Source of the DNA: Acidobacteriaceae bacterium
GTDB lineage: Bacteria > Acidobacteriota > Terriglobia > Bryobacterales > Bryobacteraceae
Direction of reading: 5' to 3'
Length of the DNA stretch: 64,000 nt
NCBI GenBank assembly: GCA_019240405.1
Contig: JAFAYL010000059.1
Coordinates: 90,246 to 154,245, forward strand
Position numbers and translations under genes: made by a program. The notes beneath the pieces are model-generated. The model had not been told where the DNA came from, searched no databases, and saw only the letters and a program-made list of their open reading frames with translations. Shown in pieces: positions 35,699 through 43,870 of this stretch (position 1 is the first letter of the stretch; the number at the start of each line of letters is the position of its first letter).

Positions 35699-38331
35699 AA
35701 AACCTACTTCTTGCAGGACTTCTCACGATCGCGGCGCTGGCGCATAGCGCGGTTGCGCAAGGCAACGTTTACCTGGTGACGGTGGACACGAGCTCGGTCA
35801 ACGGGCAGACGGGAACGATTGATTTGCAGTTCAACGCAGGCATGCTGAACACGCAGAACGCCTGCGTTACGATCAGTAATTTCTCGACGGATGGAGCACT
35901 CGGATCGCCGTCGGCGAGCGCCGGCAACGTGAGGGGGACGCTCGCCACAACGCTGACCATCAACAACGGCAGCGGCGGATGCCCGACGGCGACAACGTAC
36001 ACCCCATCTACGTTCAACGACTACAACCAGCCGATCACGTTCGGCAACACGCTCTCGTTTTTTGTGGTTCTGAGCGGCCCCGCCGTAAACTACTCCGCAA
36101 ACACCAACATTGTTGGAAACTACAATGGGGATTCGGGCAGCAGTTTCGGCGTGGCGTTCACGGCGAACGGCGCGCCAGCGCTAACCAGCGATGCGAGCAA
36201 CTTCGCTGGAACCATCACGCAGAATCCGGACGGGACCGTCACGACGGCGGGCTTGGCCGGACCGGGGGGCGGAGCCTCGGTGGTGACCATACAATTGGGC
36301 GGGCTAGTGACAGTGACCACTTCGCCCTCGGGCCTGTCGTTCGCAGTCGATGGCACACGTTATACGTCGGCCCAGACGTTCCCATGGACCTTTGCTAGCC
36401 ATCACACGGCGTCGACGACTTCGCCGCAGCCAGGCGCGACCGGCACGAAGTACGTGTTCAACGGGTGGTCCGATGGAACCACTTCGACGACCGACACCAT
36501 TGGTGCAGCCTTTTTCCCGGCCACCTACACAGCGAATTTCATTACGGAATACCTGCTGACCACCGCTGCGAATCCCTCTGCCGACGGCTCGGTAAGCGTG
36601 ACTACGACCTCACCTACCGGCGACGGTTACTACGTGTCTGGTACGCCGGTTAGCATCACGGCGAATCCGAATACTGGGTATAAGTTCACGAAATGGACCG
36701 GCAATGTAGCCAGCCCAAACAGCGCTACCACCACCGTCACCATGAGCGCGCCGGAAACGGTGACCGCGCACTTCGCCGTGAATAACGTGAGCGTGACGGT
36801 CGGCACCTCGCCCAGCGGCCTTTCCTTTACGGTGGACAGCAAGAACTACACGACCACACAGACGTTCGCCTGGCAGGTGGCGAGCACTCACAACGTCAGC
36901 ACGAACTCGCCGCAGGGCCTGAAGGGCAACGAGTACTCGTTCTCGAGCTGGAGTGGGGGCAACAACCCCTCGAGCACATCTGAATCGATCACCGTTGGCG
37001 GCGCGGCCAGTTATACGGCTAACTTCAACGCGATGTCGGAACTGACGTTCTCGCCGACTTCACTCTATTTCACCGGCCGTGACGTGGGAACCACCAGCCC
37101 TGCGCAAACAGTGACAGTGACGAATAAGGGCAGCAACGCCGTGACGTTCAGCTCGGTTTCAAGCAGCAGCGCGGATTTCGTCGTTTCGAATAACGGCTGC
37201 ACGAGCCAAATCGCAGGCAATGGCGGTGCATGCCAAGTCCAGGTCCAATTCAAGCCGACCACGTACGGCAGCCGGACTGGGACACTCGCCTTTACCGACA
37301 CGGGCGCGAACGGCACGCAATCGGTGGCGCTGAGCGGTGCCGGAATCGGAGCGCAGCTGAGTCCGTCGAGCCTCACCTTCCCCGCGCAGCACGGCAACAC
37401 ACAGAGCGCCACGCAAACCTTGACACTTACGAACTTTCTATCTACGGCCTTGCCGTACGGTGCCGCGTCGTTTTCAGGCGCAAACCCCAACGACTTCCCG
37501 ATTCAGGGCGGCACTTGTTCTACGAGCGGAGATACGCTTGCGGCGAACGGAACTGCGGGCAGCAGCTGCACCTACTTGATCGCGTTCGTTCCGACAGTGA
37601 ATGGAACTGAGAGCGCGACGCTGAGCGTCTCCGCGGCGGGAACGCAGAATCACAGTCTCAAAGGCACAGGTGTCGGCGCCTTGCTGCCGCCGCCGACCGG
37701 CTATTTCCCGGCGCAGCTCGGTAATACCACGAGCCCGACCACCATCACGCTCACGTTCTACAATTACCTGAGCTCGCCCTTGGGTTATACGCCGACGATG
37801 ACCGGTCCGAACGCGGGCGATTTCATCGTGCAGAGCTCCAGCACCTGCGCGAACTCCAAGGGCGCGCCGGTGGCGAGCTCGCTTGCGGCTAAATCGAGCT
37901 GTACGTTCGTGTTCAAGTTCCATCCAACCGCGAACGGGCCGGAAAGCGGTACTTTGAGCATCAGCGACGCGGACGGGACGCAGACCTCCACGCTGACCGG
38001 AACGGGTGTGGGCGCGCAACTCGCGCCTTCATCTTATAGTTTCGGAACCTACCCGAAGGGTCACAGCAGCGCCGCTAAGAGCTTCACATTGACCAACTAC
38101 TTATCCAGCCCACTGAGCATTACCGGAACCTCGTTCAGTGGCGCCAATTCCGGCGATTTCTCGATCTCGGGCGGCACATGCCCGACCACCAGCGGTTCGC
38201 TTGCGAGTAACTCGAGCTGCACCTACAACATCGTGTTCAAGCCGTCTACCACCAGCTCGGAAACCGCAACCTTCACCGTGACTGACGCCGATGGATCGCA
38301 AAGCACGGCCCTAAGCGGCTCCGGCCACTAA
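35695..38331 (+). CDS. Large secreted multidomain protein C (NF038129-like, InlB-like, four ASH-like domains)
   Basis: The 878-aa protein has a signal peptide (1-21, ending HSAVAQ). Residues 22-200 form an NF038129-like domain (VYLVTVDTSSVNGQTGTIDL), homologous to residues 1249-1405 of protein B. InlB-type repeats follow at 203-283, 286-361 and 364-445, then four choice-of-anchor-D/ASH-like domains at 449-552, 553-661, 662-772 and 773-878, in the same order as the tail of protein A. Its ATG overlaps the stop of gene B (ATGA), so B and C are co-translated. No catalytic motif or cell-wall anchor is visible. It may assemble with A and B on the cell surface (inference). Confidence 0.8.
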   Translation: MKNLLLAGLLTIAALAHSAVAQGNVYLVTVDTSSVNGQTGTIDLQFNAGMLNTQNACVTISNFSTDGALGSPSASAGNVRGTLATTLTINNGSGGCPTATTYTPSTFNDYNQPITFGNTLSFFVVLSGPAVNYSANTNIVGNYNGDSGSSFGVAFTANGAPALTSDASNFAGTITQNPDGTVTTAGLAGPGGGASVVTIQLGGLVTVTTSPSGLSFAVDGTRYTSAQTFPWTFASHHTASTTSPQPGATGTKYVFNGWSDGTTSTTDTIGAAFFPATYTANFITEYLLTTAANPSADGSVSVTTTSPTGDGYYVSGTPVSITANPNTGYKFTKWTGNVASPNSATTTVTMSAPETVTAHFAVNNVSVTVGTSPSGLSFTVDSKNYTTTQTFAWQVASTHNVSTNSPQGLKGNEYSFSSWSGGNNPSSTSESITVGGAASYTANFNAMSELTFSPTSLYFTGRDVGTTSPAQTVTVTNKGSNAVTFSSVSSSSADFVVSNNGCTSQIAGNGGACQVQVQFKPTTYGSRTGTLAFTDTGANGTQSVALSGAGIGAQLSPSSLTFPAQHGNTQSATQTLTLTNFLSTALPYGAASFSGANPNDFPIQGGTCSTSGDTLAANGTAGSSCTYLIAFVPTVNGTESATLSVSAAGTQNHSLKGTGVGALLPPPTGYFPAQLGNTTSPTTITLTFYNYLSSPLGYTPTMTGPNAGDFIVQSSSTCANSKGAPVASSLAAKSSCTFVFKFHPTANGPESGTLSISDADGTQTSTLTGTGVGAQLAPSSYSFGTYPKGHSSAAKSFTLTNYLSSPLSITGTSFSGANSGDFSISGGTCPTTSGSLASNSSCTYNIVFKPSTTSSETATFTVTDADGSQSTALSGSGH
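38245..38330 (+). repeat. Copy 2 of the 86-nt near-identical gene end
   Basis: This matches 30834-30919 with one mismatch. It encodes the C-terminal STTSSETATFTVTDADG... segment of protein C and ends one base before the end of its stop codon. Confidence 0.9.
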
Positions 38332-38348
38332 GAAGCCAGCACACATCT

Positions 38349-38390
38349 AGCCCGGACTCTGGTACTACATCGTACTGGAGATGCCGGGCT
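38349..38390 (+). terminator. Hairpin downstream of surface gene C
   Basis: AGCCCGG (38349-38355) pairs with CCGGGCT (38384-38390), and the inner CTC and GTAC segments can extend the stem. It lies 18 bases after the gene C stop. No T-run follows, so it is either a weak or factor-assisted terminator or an mRNA 3'-end stabiliser. No gene is seen up to 38573. Confidence 0.45.
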
Positions 38391-38573
38391 GGATTCATCT
38401 CTTCAAATTTTGGGCCGAGCACCTCGCCCGTCGTAAAGCAGGTAATGAAATAGCTCGCCACAGGGCGGATCACGACGGTCTGCCTGGATAGCCCGCGACC
38501 TGTACTCGAAGTAATCCCGTTCGTCAAATTTACCGAGGCAGACCAAGCCTATTTGCGCTAAGCTACTGGCCTA

Positions 38574-39740
38574 ATGAGAACTGCGGCGAAACACAGGATC
38601 TGGAAGGCCACCGTGTTTCTTGTCGGATGGGCCGCGCTCGCGATTTTCTATTTCAGTCAAAGTCTCGCACAAAAATTCGCGATGCATGATCCCACTCCTT
38701 GGTGGCACTTCCTGGCGATCTGGGTGATTGGCCTTTACATCTTTGGCTCCTTGGCGCTGGGCGTTCTTTGGCTGGGACGCCGCTTCCCGATTCAGCGGCG
38801 TAATTGGATTCGCCGAACTGTGTTACATTTCCTCTTCAGTCTCGGCTTCTCATTACTTGACCTCGCAATCGCAGCCGCCATTTTCCCTCTTTTGCGAGTT
38901 CTGCCTTCCGTATTCAAAGACTTCTCCAGTGCGTTTGGCTTCCTGCTTGTGATTGATTTTCACGGTTCCGTTCTTGGATATTGGACGGTGCTGGGCGCTC
39001 AAGCCGGCATTCGCTATTACCGTCGATATCAGGAACGCGAGCGGGAGGCGCTCCGGTTGGAGCTGCAAGCCTCGGAGCTGAAGACGCAGCTCGCGCGAGC
39101 TCAATTGAGTGCTCTCAAAATGCAATTGCAGCCGCATTTCCTTTTTAATACGCTCAATGCAATCACCGTCCTCGTACGGCAGCGCAAAGGCCAGCTAGCC
39201 GAAGATATGCTGGCGCGCCTGAGTGATCTTCTGCGATGTGTTCTGGAAGATGTCGAAGCGCAGGAAGTTCCGCTGCGCCGCGAGCTGGAATATCTACAGA
39301 TTTATCTTTCAATCCAACAGGTGCGCTTTCAGGATCGCCTGAAGATCGATATTTCTGCTGATCCCGAAACGCTTGATGCGGCGTTCCCCCAAATGGCCCT
39401 GCAGCCGATTGTTGAAAATGCAATCCGACACGGCATAGGTGGGCGCGCAAGGGCGGGCAATATCAAAATCAGCGCGTCGCACGTAGATGACGATCTCGTC
39501 ATCGCGGTCGAAGATGATGGCCCCGGATTCTCATCGCATGGTAATTCTCGCGCCGGAATCGGCCTCCCTAACACACGGGCGCGCTTGCACCAGCTCTACG
39601 GCGATGACGGACAGCTAGTCACTGCAAATCGCGAGAACGGAGGCGCCAAGGTAACGCTCGTGATCCCGTATCGTCCAGCTCCTGACTTATCCACAACAGA
39701 GATGATGGAGGTTCATGCGGTTGAAAGTCCTGATCGTTGA
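38574..39740 (+). CDS. LytS/YehU-type sensor histidine kinase
   Basis: The 388-aa protein has four hydrophobic segments in residues 13-145 with no large periplasmic loop, then a coiled coil (150-182). The phosphoacceptor is in QPHFLFNTLN (His188), the signature of the His_kinase (PF06580-type) family that pairs with LytTR regulators. The ATPase domain contains VENAIRHGIG (N box) and EDDGPGF with GIGLPNTRARL (G boxes). It autophosphorylates and passes the phosphate to the response regulator encoded next, whose ATG lies within the kinase gene. The signal sensed is unknown. Confidence 0.92.
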   Translation: MRTAAKHRIWKATVFLVGWAALAIFYFSQSLAQKFAMHDPTPWWHFLAIWVIGLYIFGSLALGVLWLGRRFPIQRRNWIRRTVLHFLFSLGFSLLDLAIAAAIFPLLRVLPSVFKDFSSAFGFLLVIDFHGSVLGYWTVLGAQAGIRYYRRYQEREREALRLELQASELKTQLARAQLSALKMQLQPHFLFNTLNAITVLVRQRKGQLAEDMLARLSDLLRCVLEDVEAQEVPLRRELEYLQIYLSIQQVRFQDRLKIDISADPETLDAAFPQMALQPIVENAIRHGIGGRARAGNIKISASHVDDDLVIAVEDDGPGFSSHGNSRAGIGLPNTRARLHQLYGDDGQLVTANRENGGAKVTLVIPYRPAPDLSTTEMMEVHAVESPDR

Positions 39741-40482
39741 TGATGAGCCGCTTGCGCGCGAAGGTCTGCGCATGTTGCTCGCCGATGATCCCGATATTTC
39801 GAACATCGACGAAGCAAAAAACGGCCACGAAGCCGTCGCAGCAATCCGCAAAGCGCCTCCCGATCTTGTATTTCTGGATGTGCAAATGCCCGAAATGGAC
39901 GGGTTCTCTGTTGTTCGCGAGATCAGCTCCGAGCGAATCCCTCCCATAATCTTCGTCACCGCGCATGACGAATACGCAATTCAAGCGTTCGAAATCAACG
40001 CCGTCGATTATCTGTTGAAACCTATTACTGCAAAACGCTTCACTGAAGCTTTAAGGCGCGCCAAGCTCCGCTTGCACTCGCATCCGGCCAGCGAAACGAA
40101 TCGTCAGATTCTCACATTACTCGAAACCATCGCCTCACCTCGCCGGCACATCTCCCGGCTTGCGGTTCGCTCGGCGGGTAAAACAGTGTTTGTTGACGTT
40201 GAAGACATCGAGTGGATGAGAGCCGCCGAGAATTATGTCGAGCTGCATACCGGGGCCAAAACGCATCTGCTCCACGTTACTTTGAGTACGCTCGAGAAAT
40301 CCCTCGACCCGGAAATTTTTCTGCGCATCCACCGATCATTGATCGTGAATGTAAGGCGCATTAAAGAACTGCAACCAGCGTTTCATGGTGAGTACATCGT
40401 GACGCTAGAAAACGGAGCTCAACTGCAATCAGGCCGGATGTATAGCGACAAGCTGAGAACGCTCGCCGCTAATCCTTTTTAA
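39715..40482 (+). CDS. LytR/AlgR-type response regulator with LytTR DNA-binding domain
   Basis: The 255-aa protein has a receiver domain (1-120) with acidic pocket VDDEP and phosphoacceptor Asp55 in LVFLDVQMPEMDG, and a switch Lys in YLLKPI. The LytTR domain (about 150-255) contains VDVEDIEWMRAAENYVELHT and FLRIHRSLIVNVRRIKEL, both characteristic. The start is set by a GGAGG four bases upstream, inside the kinase gene; the overlap is 26 bases. It binds direct repeats at target promoters. The surface genes upstream are candidate targets by position only. Confidence 0.93.
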   Translation: MRLKVLIVDDEPLAREGLRMLLADDPDISNIDEAKNGHEAVAAIRKAPPDLVFLDVQMPEMDGFSVVREISSERIPPIIFVTAHDEYAIQAFEINAVDYLLKPITAKRFTEALRRAKLRLHSHPASETNRQILTLLETIASPRRHISRLAVRSAGKTVFVDVEDIEWMRAAENYVELHTGAKTHLLHVTLSTLEKSLDPEIFLRIHRSLIVNVRRIKELQPAFHGEYIVTLENGAQLQSGRMYSDKLRTLAANPF

Positions 40483-40590
40483 GTTCTGACGGCAGTTCGT
40501 CCCCCTGCGCGTCCACTTCGTCAAGATCGGCTGGCCAAATCACCTCATCCCACCTCACACTGGGTCTTACCTATTAACCAGGAGCTTCTG

Positions 40591-41826
40591 ATGACAACTG
40601 AAATCACACCAGCCAGGCTTCTCAGTGAGCCGCCGTTTCAGCCGGTGCCGGCAGTCCGTTACAACATTCCCGTCGGCTATCTAAGAGCATTCGTCACCAT
40701 CCTGGTGCTCGCATTCCATTCGGTTCTCGCCTATGATACTGACGCGCCGCAACCTCCCCATTCGCTGCTAGCTCAGCCACGCTTGTGGATGGCCTTCCCT
40801 GTCGTTGACCCTCACCGCTGGTCTGGGTTCTCCTTGTTCATAGGCTTTAACGATATCTTCTTCATGTCGTTAATGTTCTTCCTGTCCGGACTGTTTGTTT
40901 GGAACGGTCTTCGACTGAAGGGCAGTCAAAGGTTCCTTCGCGATCGCGCGCTTCGTTTAGGCGTGCCGTTTTTGATCGCGGCCGCTATGCTCGCTCCGCT
41001 CGCCTACTATCCCGCTTACTTGCAAACGAGCGAGCCCCACAGCGTAATCAGCTATTTCCATCAATGGCTCTCGCTCGGCGAGTGGCCCGCCGGGCCGGCT
41101 TGGTTTGTCTGGGTTTTGCTCGCCTTCGACTTCGTCGCCGCGGCGCTATTCTTTGCCGCGCCGAATGTGGGCAGCTTGCTCACTCGGCTTTCCTCGAATA
41201 CAGAACGCCGGCCGGCCCGTTTCATGGGGCTGCTCCTTGCGTTCTCGGCTATGACTTATATCCCGATGGCGCTCGCGTTTAATCCGTTACGCTGGACGAA
41301 CTTCGGTCCCTTTTATTTTCAAACTAGCCGGATTCTGCACTATGCGGTCTATTTCTTCGCCGGAATCAGTATCGGTGCTTTTGGACTTGACCGCGGATTG
41401 CTCGCCCCCACCGGGGAGCTCGCGCGCCGCTGGATTCGCTGGATCTTTATGGCGTTAGGAATGTTCGTGGTTGCAATTGTCACCGCAATTCTCGCGTTTG
41501 CGAATTACAGCCACGCACCGCGTATGTGGATCTTCATCTCAGGCTGCGGATTCGTTCTCTCCTGCGCCGCATCCTGCTTTGCATTTCTCGCTTTGTTTGT
41601 CCGCTTCGCGCGAACGCCCCGCAAGATTTACGATGCTTTTCGCGAGAATGCCTATGGAATGTATCTCATCCACTACGTGTTTGTGAGCTGGGTGCAATAC
41701 ACTCTGCTGCGGCTCATGCTGCCCGGATTGATGAAAGGCACTCTTGCCGTTCTTGCCGTGCTAGCGCTGAGTCTTATGACAACCGCCGCGCTTCGCCGCG
41801 TGCGGCTGATCGCAAAGGTAATTTGA
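40591..41826 (+). CDS. Membrane acyltransferase (acyltransferase-3 / OpgC-like family)
   Basis: The 411-aa protein has about ten membrane segments. It opens with NIPVGYLRAFVTILVLAFHS, matching the family motif in which an Arg and a His (R-x-...-HS) near the end of the first membrane helix are catalytic. FFMSLMFFLSGLFVWNGLRL and FLRDRALRLGVPFLIA, the R-x-x-R-(L/I)-x-x-P motif, follow. The C-terminal YGMYLIHYVFV motif is also typical. Such enzymes O-acylate sugars of surface polymers or glucans. The gene lies 108 bases after the response regulator and could be part of its transcript. Confidence 0.85.
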   Translation: MTTEITPARLLSEPPFQPVPAVRYNIPVGYLRAFVTILVLAFHSVLAYDTDAPQPPHSLLAQPRLWMAFPVVDPHRWSGFSLFIGFNDIFFMSLMFFLSGLFVWNGLRLKGSQRFLRDRALRLGVPFLIAAAMLAPLAYYPAYLQTSEPHSVISYFHQWLSLGEWPAGPAWFVWVLLAFDFVAAALFFAAPNVGSLLTRLSSNTERRPARFMGLLLAFSAMTYIPMALAFNPLRWTNFGPFYFQTSRILHYAVYFFAGISIGAFGLDRGLLAPTGELARRWIRWIFMALGMFVVAIVTAILAFANYSHAPRMWIFISGCGFVLSCAASCFAFLALFVRFARTPRKIYDAFRENAYGMYLIHYVFVSWVQYTLLRLMLPGLMKGTLAVLAVLALSLMTTAALRRVRLIAKVI

Positions 41827-41857
41827 GCGAGACTAAGGATCTCAAGCTGTCGAGAAG

Positions 41858-42391
41858 CTAATCGGCGTAGAAAAGATACTTCCGCCACTGGTCGTCACTG
41901 CGGCCAAGCAGGCGCATCAAGTGACGGCTTGTGTGGAGACTGAATGGTCGAGGCGGACGCGACAACTTCATTCCAGCTTCTTCTGGTGTCCGGTTGCCTT
42001 TCCTGTTGTTGCAAGGATGGCAACACGCAACCAGGTTTTCCCACGCAGTTTCACCTGCCCGAGAGCGCGGGACGACATGATCGAGCGTCATTTCGCCCGA
42101 GGGCAGCGTGCGATGACAATACTGGCACGTGTACCGATCGCGCATCAGAATATTCTTTCGCGAGAGAGCCCGCGTCTGATGAGGGATGCGGCGGTACTCG
42201 AGCAGTCGAATAACAGAAGGGACACTCAGAGTTCGTCTCGCCGAATGTACGTGCCCTGGGGCGAGCTCCTCGGCGGACGCCACCCCCTTTAGAATCAGAA
42301 CAACGGCCCGCCGCGCGGCACAGATGTTAATCGGCTCATAGCTTGCATTCAGAACTAGAACAGGCCTGTGAAGTCGTTCCGGGCTATGCAT
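41858..42391 (-). CDS. HNH endonuclease family protein
   Basis: The 177-aa protein has a N-terminal domain ([20 protein letters not shown]) typical of short bacterial HNH proteins. The HNH core has a first zinc pair CQYCH (89-93), the catalytic [11 protein letters not shown] with His, ENLVACC, and the second pair [14 protein letters not shown] enzymes cleave DNA; these stand-alone forms are widespread and their biological role is generally unknown. The gene ends 31 bases from the convergent acyltransferase gene, and the ComF gene lies just upstream on the same strand. Confidence 0.88.
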   Translation of the reverse strand: MHSPERLHRPVLVLNASYEPINICAARRAVVLILKGVASAEELAPGHVHSARRTLSVPSVIRLLEYRRIPHQTRALSRKNILMRDRYTCQYCHRTLPSGEMTLDHVVPRSRAGETAWENLVACCHPCNNRKGNRTPEEAGMKLSRPPRPFSLHTSRHLMRLLGRSDDQWRKYLFYAD

Positions 42392-42412
42392 TGAGCACGC
42401 TCTGTACTAGCA

Positions 42413-43228
42413 TCAGTTAACTTCCGTTCGGGCGGGGAGTGATGAGGCCCAAACGTCCTGTCCGGACGACTGCCGCGATCTTGAATGGTAAATACGATTG
42501 TCTACTCGGGCAAGCGTAAGCGCTGTGACCCGCGCTGCACCCCCGCCCTTCAAGACGGCAGCAGCGGTGCGAAGAGTGGCTCCGGTAGTGAAAACATCGT
42601 CTATCAGCAGAATGCGTTTTCCAGCAATCTGCTCGGAGCGTCTGACAGAAAACGAGTCTTTGAGATTGTCGCGCCGTTGTGTCTCTGTGAGACCCGCTTG
42701 GGCTTTGGTATATCGCTTGCGCCGGAGATTAGTCGAGAGCTTTAACCCGCAGCGCTTCGCGACTGGCTTGGCGAGCAACTCTGCCTGATTGAATCCACGC
42801 TCCCACCGCTTGCGCCAGTGCATTGGCATAGCCAGCACAATGTCAAAACGCTCGTCGAGCGGCTGGGCTTGAACCAAGAAGCGGCTCAGCGGCTGGGCAA
42901 GCGTCTCAACCTTGCCGTATTTGAAAACATGAATTAACTGGCGAAGCACACCTTCATAGCTGCCGAAAGAGTAAGCCGAATCGAAGTTGAGGAGGCTCGC
43001 CCGGCAAACTGTACACAGGTTGTGTTCATCTAGCGAGTAGGCATCGACAAAGGGTGTACGGCAAGCGCGGCAGAAGAATTCGGCCTGAAGCGGTTCAGGA
43101 ATTGAAAGACAGGCCTCGCAAACCGGAATACGAGATGCGTTCCTAAGAGGCTGCTCACAAATTCTGCATTCATCTGGAAAGACGAGATTAAAGAACCCGG
43201 AAGAAATGGCTTTCGTGCCGGCCAGCAG
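42413..43228 (-). CDS. comF: ComF family phosphoribosyltransferase-like protein, non-standard start
   Basis: The C-terminal PRTase domain is clear: MPMHWRKRWERGFNQAELLA, then the PRPP loop ILLIDDVFTTGATLRTAAAV. Upstream in the same frame lies the ComF zinc domain, with cysteines in DECRICEQPL, PVCEACL, FFCRACRTPF and NLCTVCRASL. The frame is open from 43300, but no ATG, GTG or TTG occurs between that point and the first Cys pair. Either a CTG (43228 or 43225, used here) or ATT is the start, or a small indel separates the gene from an upstream GTG. ComF acts in DNA uptake at the cytoplasmic side in competent bacteria. Frame and family are certain; the start is not. Confidence 0.8.
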   Translation of the reverse strand: MLAGTKAISSGFFNLVFPDECRICEQPLRNASRIPVCEACLSIPEPLQAEFFCRACRTPFVDAYSLDEHNLCTVCRASLLNFDSAYSFGSYEGVLRQLIHVFKYGKVETLAQPLSRFLVQAQPLDERFDIVLAMPMHWRKRWERGFNQAELLAKPVAKRCGLKLSTNLRRKRYTKAQAGLTETQRRDNLKDSFSVRRSEQIAGKRILLIDDVFTTGATLRTAAAVLKGGGAARVTALTLARVDNRIYHSRSRQSSGQDVWASSLPARTEVN

Positions 43229-43392
43229 CTTTTTTGGCCAGGAGCTTGTGTTGGAAGATATGGCGGTACCAGTCGTGAGACTAGGGAAAGCGCACCCCCA
43301 CTAAATCAAGAGTATACAACGCACTAGCAAAATTACAGAATTAAGCATCAAATTGAGCTGAATGTAACCTAGATAATGAGGTTGTCGAGACC

Positions 43393-43406
43393 CGCGCGAT
43401 CGCGCG
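43393..43406. repeat. 14-bp perfect palindrome upstream of the HPt gene
   Basis: CGCGCGATCGCGCG is a perfect palindrome in the region between the divergent ComF and HPt genes, 25 bases before the HPt start. It could be a dimeric regulator site or, in RNA, block the HPt ribosome site; both are guesses. Confidence 0.4.
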
Positions 43407-43431
43407 CCTCAGGTCTTGCGTTTAGAGCAGG

Positions 43432-43797
43432 ATGGATACCCGTACGAATTTGCCGGTATTCGAGCCGGAAAAGTTCATGGAACAAGTTGCTAACGACCGG
43501 GAGTTGTCGGTTGAGATTATCGACCTGTTTCTCTCAGAAGAGCCTTCCCAGATTGCCGAAATGCAAAGAGCGCTGGCAGCCCGGGACTATAACAGCCTTT
43601 ACGTAACAGCTCATACGATAAAGGGCTCTCTCGGCAGTTTGCACGCCGCTCTCGCCAGATTTCATGCAGAAGCACTAGAAAGCGCAGCCAAAAAACAAGA
43701 TGAGCCGGGCTGCGAGCGATCTCTGAGTGACTTGAAGCATGATTTGGAAACCTTGGAGCCCCAGCTTCTGAATCTGCGCGATAGCAACCGCGCTTAG
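43432..43797 (+). CDS. Stand-alone HPt (histidine phosphotransfer) domain protein
   Basis: The 121-aa protein consists of one HPt four-helix domain. The phosphoaccepting residue is His61 in VTAHTIKGSLGSL, which matches the A-H-x-(L/I)-K-G-x-x motif. The ATG at 43432 follows an AGAGCAGG-like ribosome site. HPt proteins carry phosphate between hybrid kinases and response regulators. No hybrid kinase or receiver gene is adjacent; the LytS/LytR pair 3 kb away is an improbable partner, since that pair phosphorylates directly. Confidence 0.88.
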   Translation: MDTRTNLPVFEPEKFMEQVANDRELSVEIIDLFLSEEPSQIAEMQRALAARDYNSLYVTAHTIKGSLGSLHAALARFHAEALESAAKKQDEPGCERSLSDLKHDLETLEPQLLNLRDSNRA

Positions 43798-43870
43798 TGG
43801 TCCCGGTAACTCGCGCGGCAACGATGCGCTTGATACACTGAGTTTGCTCGATTTAAAGAAAGCACTTTGG

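Noticed and set aside
38332..38573. Possible riboswitch or CRISPR-like structure after the surface genes
   Set aside because: Only a simple hairpin is seen; there are no regularly spaced repeats and no recognised aptamer motif. No CRISPR array was seen anywhere in the window.
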